Part shown: piece after piece, positions 62,054 through 64,000 of the stretch | Numbering within the stretch: the stretch's first letter is position 1 | Layout: the number at the start of each line of letters is the position of its first letter | Assembly (NCBI RefSeq): GCF_000423005.1 | Contig: NZ_AUHD01000006.1 | Span: forward strand, 248,001 to 312,000 | DNA: 64,000 bases | DNA from: Gelidibacter mesophilus DSM 14095 | Lineage (GTDB): Bacteria > Bacteroidota > Bacteroidia > Flavobacteriales > Flavobacteriaceae | Reading direction: 5' to 3' | The notes under the pieces: model-generated | Seen by the model: only the letters and a program-made list of their open reading frames with translations | The model's database searches: none | Told to the model about the DNA's origin: nothing | Program-made: the position numbers and the translations under genes

Positions 62054-63972
62054 ATGACTAAGATTTACCGCTTAATTCTTGTTCTGGTTTTCCCTATGGT
62101 CTGTTTGTCACAGGATGAAAACCTATTGAACGCCCACACTATTCCTTCGGATTTAAAAGAAAATGCCAACGCCGTTATTAGATGGGAAGATTCCTATATA
62201 GAAGTCAAGGCACCCAATAAAATGGTGCATTCCAACAAGCGGATTGTGACCATTTTAAATTCTTCAGGCAACTCTAAAGTCGATGCTTATTTGGGTTATG
62301 ACAAAGGGGTTTCCATCAAAAAAATGGAAGCTCGAATTTATGATTCTGAAGGAAAAGAAATCAAAAAAATCAAGAAAAATGATTTTGAAGACGTCAGTGC
62401 AGTCGATGGTGGCTCGCTCTATTCTGACAGTCGTGTTAAATATCTGAATTATACGCCCATAAATTATCCGTATACGGTGCTTTTTGAAACTGAAGTAGAG
62501 TATAGTTCAACCGCATATATAAAAAGATGGCAGCCTATTGAAGGTTTTTCTACAAGTACTGAAAACAGTCGCTATATCTTTCGTTACGACAGTTCTAATG
62601 AAATCAATACATCTGAGAGAAATTTTGAGATCTTCGGCATTGTAAATCAATCTGAGAAAGGCACCATCCATTACGAGGCTCATAATTTGAAAGCTATTGT
62701 TTATGAGGCTTATAGTGTTAGTCTGAAAGATATTACACCCTACGCCATGCTCAACTTGAAAAATTTTTCCTATGAAGGTTATAGTGGAAATGCCAATGAT
62801 TGGGAAGGTTTGGGTAAATGGATGCATGAGCAACTATTAATTGGTAGAACTCATGTTTCGGAAAAGACCAAGAATGAGATAAAAAAATTAGTTTCAGGAA
62901 TAGACAATCCAATAGAAAAGGCTAAAGTAGTCTATGCCTACGTTCAAAAAAACACAAGATACATCAGTGTTCAGGAAGGCATAGGTGGGATTCAACCCAT
63001 TGATGCGCTAAAAGTGGACGAAGTAAAATACGGCGATTGCAAAGGACTCTCCAATTACACCATGGCCTTATTGGATTTAGTAGGCGTTAAGGCTTACTAT
63101 ACCAGGGTTTATGCGTCGTCAAGCGATGCTGTAGACATTAATAAAGATTTTGTGTCCTTTCTTGGACAAACAAATCATGTTATTTTAAATCTTCCTTACC
63201 AAGGTGAGAATCTATGGTTGGAATGCACCAGTCAAACCTCGCCATTTGGGTATAGTGCCAATTTTACGGATGATAGAAATGTTTTTGTGTAAAGCCAGAG
63301 GGTGGTGAAATTGTACGCACCAAAATTTATACCGCTACCGAAAGTCTTTTGGATACGAAAGCCACTGTTGTCATTACAGAGGAGGGAGACATTGAAGCTA
63401 AAATCCATCTCAATTCCTACGGTAGCCAATATGGGCATCATGAGGGAATTCAAAATAGCCCTTTAAAGGATCAAACACTGTATTACAAGAATTATTGGAG
63501 TCATATTCATAATATGGATGTCCTTTCGATGGCCTTTAAAAATGATAGAGACGCCATTGTATTTAGTGAAAATATTGCGCTAAAGGCAAGAAAATATGCT
63601 TCGAAAACAGGTGACCGCCTGTTGATGAGTCCAAACTTTTTCAATGTACTTGCAAATATTCCAACGCGTTATCGTGATAGAAAATTGCCATTTGAAATTC
63701 AACGTGGCTTTTATGATACCGATGAGTATGAGATAACGATTCCTAAAAACTTTCAGATCGAAGGAATTCAAAAGAAGATCCATATTGAAAACAAATTTGG
63801 CAAATACAGCAGCGCATTGATCAAAAATGCAGATAGTACCCTAACATTTAAACGCGCGTTTATGTTGAATAAAGGAGCTTATGCCAAGGAAGATTATGAA
63901 GATTTTAGAAACTTTCATATGGAAGTCGCCAAACACGATCAATCAAGAATCATACTTATTAAAAAATCATAA
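62054..63972 (+). pseudogene. DUF3857 / transglutaminase-like protein, interrupted by a one-base frameshift
   Basis: Signal peptide (MTKIYRLILVLVFPMVCLSQ), DUF3857 domain (about 45-200) and a transglutaminase-like core with YGDCKGLSNYTMALL, where the Cys is the likely nucleophile. The frame stops at 63290-63292 after NVFV. The protein continues in another frame (KPEGGEIVRTKIYTATESLLDTKAT...) to 63972. One extra T in the five-T run at about 63281-63285 would restore a single ~640-residue product reading DRNVFCVKPEGG. Either a real frameshift mutation or a homopolymer sequencing error. Confidence 0.85.
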
Positions 63973-63977
63973 CCTCC

Positions 63978-64000
63978 ATGAAAAAAAGTATTTACCTGTT
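63978..64000 (+). CDS. Start of a further gene, cut by the window edge
   Basis: An ATG 5 nt after the previous stop reads MKKSIYL before the sequence ends; a basic N-terminus suggests a signal peptide. DUF3857 genes often come in tandem, so a second copy is possible. Too short to identify. Confidence 0.4.

Overview
The window is a 64 kb stretch of an AT-rich Bacteroidota chromosome, almost certainly Flavobacteriaceae. The evidence is the gliding-motility gene gldA, GLPGLI and DUF5686 proteins, the OMP beta-barrel plus carboxypeptidase-like outer membrane protein, a lipoprotein with a surface-export signal, promoters of the TAnnTTTG type, and starts with weak Shine-Dalgarno sequences. I see no rRNA, tRNA, CRISPR array, phage or insertion sequence. 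Most of the window is core metabolism.

Layout. 1-7.9 kb (mostly minus): a ClC-type channel cut by the window edge, a membrane-anchored 2TM-DHFR fusion, a small CBM48 protein, thyA, a nucleoside transporter with a periplasmic N-terminal domain, a bifunctional-nuclease/UVR protein, and etfB-etfA. 8.4-19.3 kb (mostly plus): pdhB, a DUF5686 outer membrane protein, two unknown minus-strand proteins, soluble (ppa) and membrane (hppA) pyrophosphatases, an MgtC/DUF4010 membrane protein and an App1 phosphatase. 19.4-28.6 kb: ppk1, a deoxynucleoside kinase with its coupled partner, a GLPGLI/outer-membrane pair, and an M28 peptidase. 28.6-52.7 kb: a nearly complete route from sulfate to cysteine, methionine and SAM: metK, metY, osmC-like, a MetX-aspartokinase-homoserine dehydrogenase fusion, metZ, an Rrf2 regulator, DUF2061, cysH, cysD, cysN, sulfite reductase, two siroheme genes, a ferredoxin reductase, cysE, cysM, a two-gene metH, and metF. 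52.8-55.8 kb: PagL-like and DUF2807 envelope proteins and gldA. 55.9-60.2 kb: a phenylalanine/tyrosine operon. 60.4 kb to the end: rsgA, dtd and a frameshifted DUF3857 gene.

Regulation is the most striking part. Three SAM riboswitches of two unrelated classes lie within 17.5 kb: SAM-I before metY and before metH, and a SAM-II-like element with a long insertion before metK. The aromatic operon is preceded by what reads as a complete transcription attenuator: a 25-codon leader peptide with a Phe-Tyr-Phe-Phe-Phe run, an antiterminator segment inside the leader ORF, and a strong intrinsic terminator. A dyad just downstream of the promoter ahead of DUF2061-cysH is a candidate operator for the adjacent Rrf2 regulator.

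Other points of interest are the apparently inactivated aspartokinase domain in the tripartite fusion, several unusual domain fusions, and at least five families of short palindromes in the intergenic spacers, one of which tends to sit directly before start codons with its purine arm next to the ATG.
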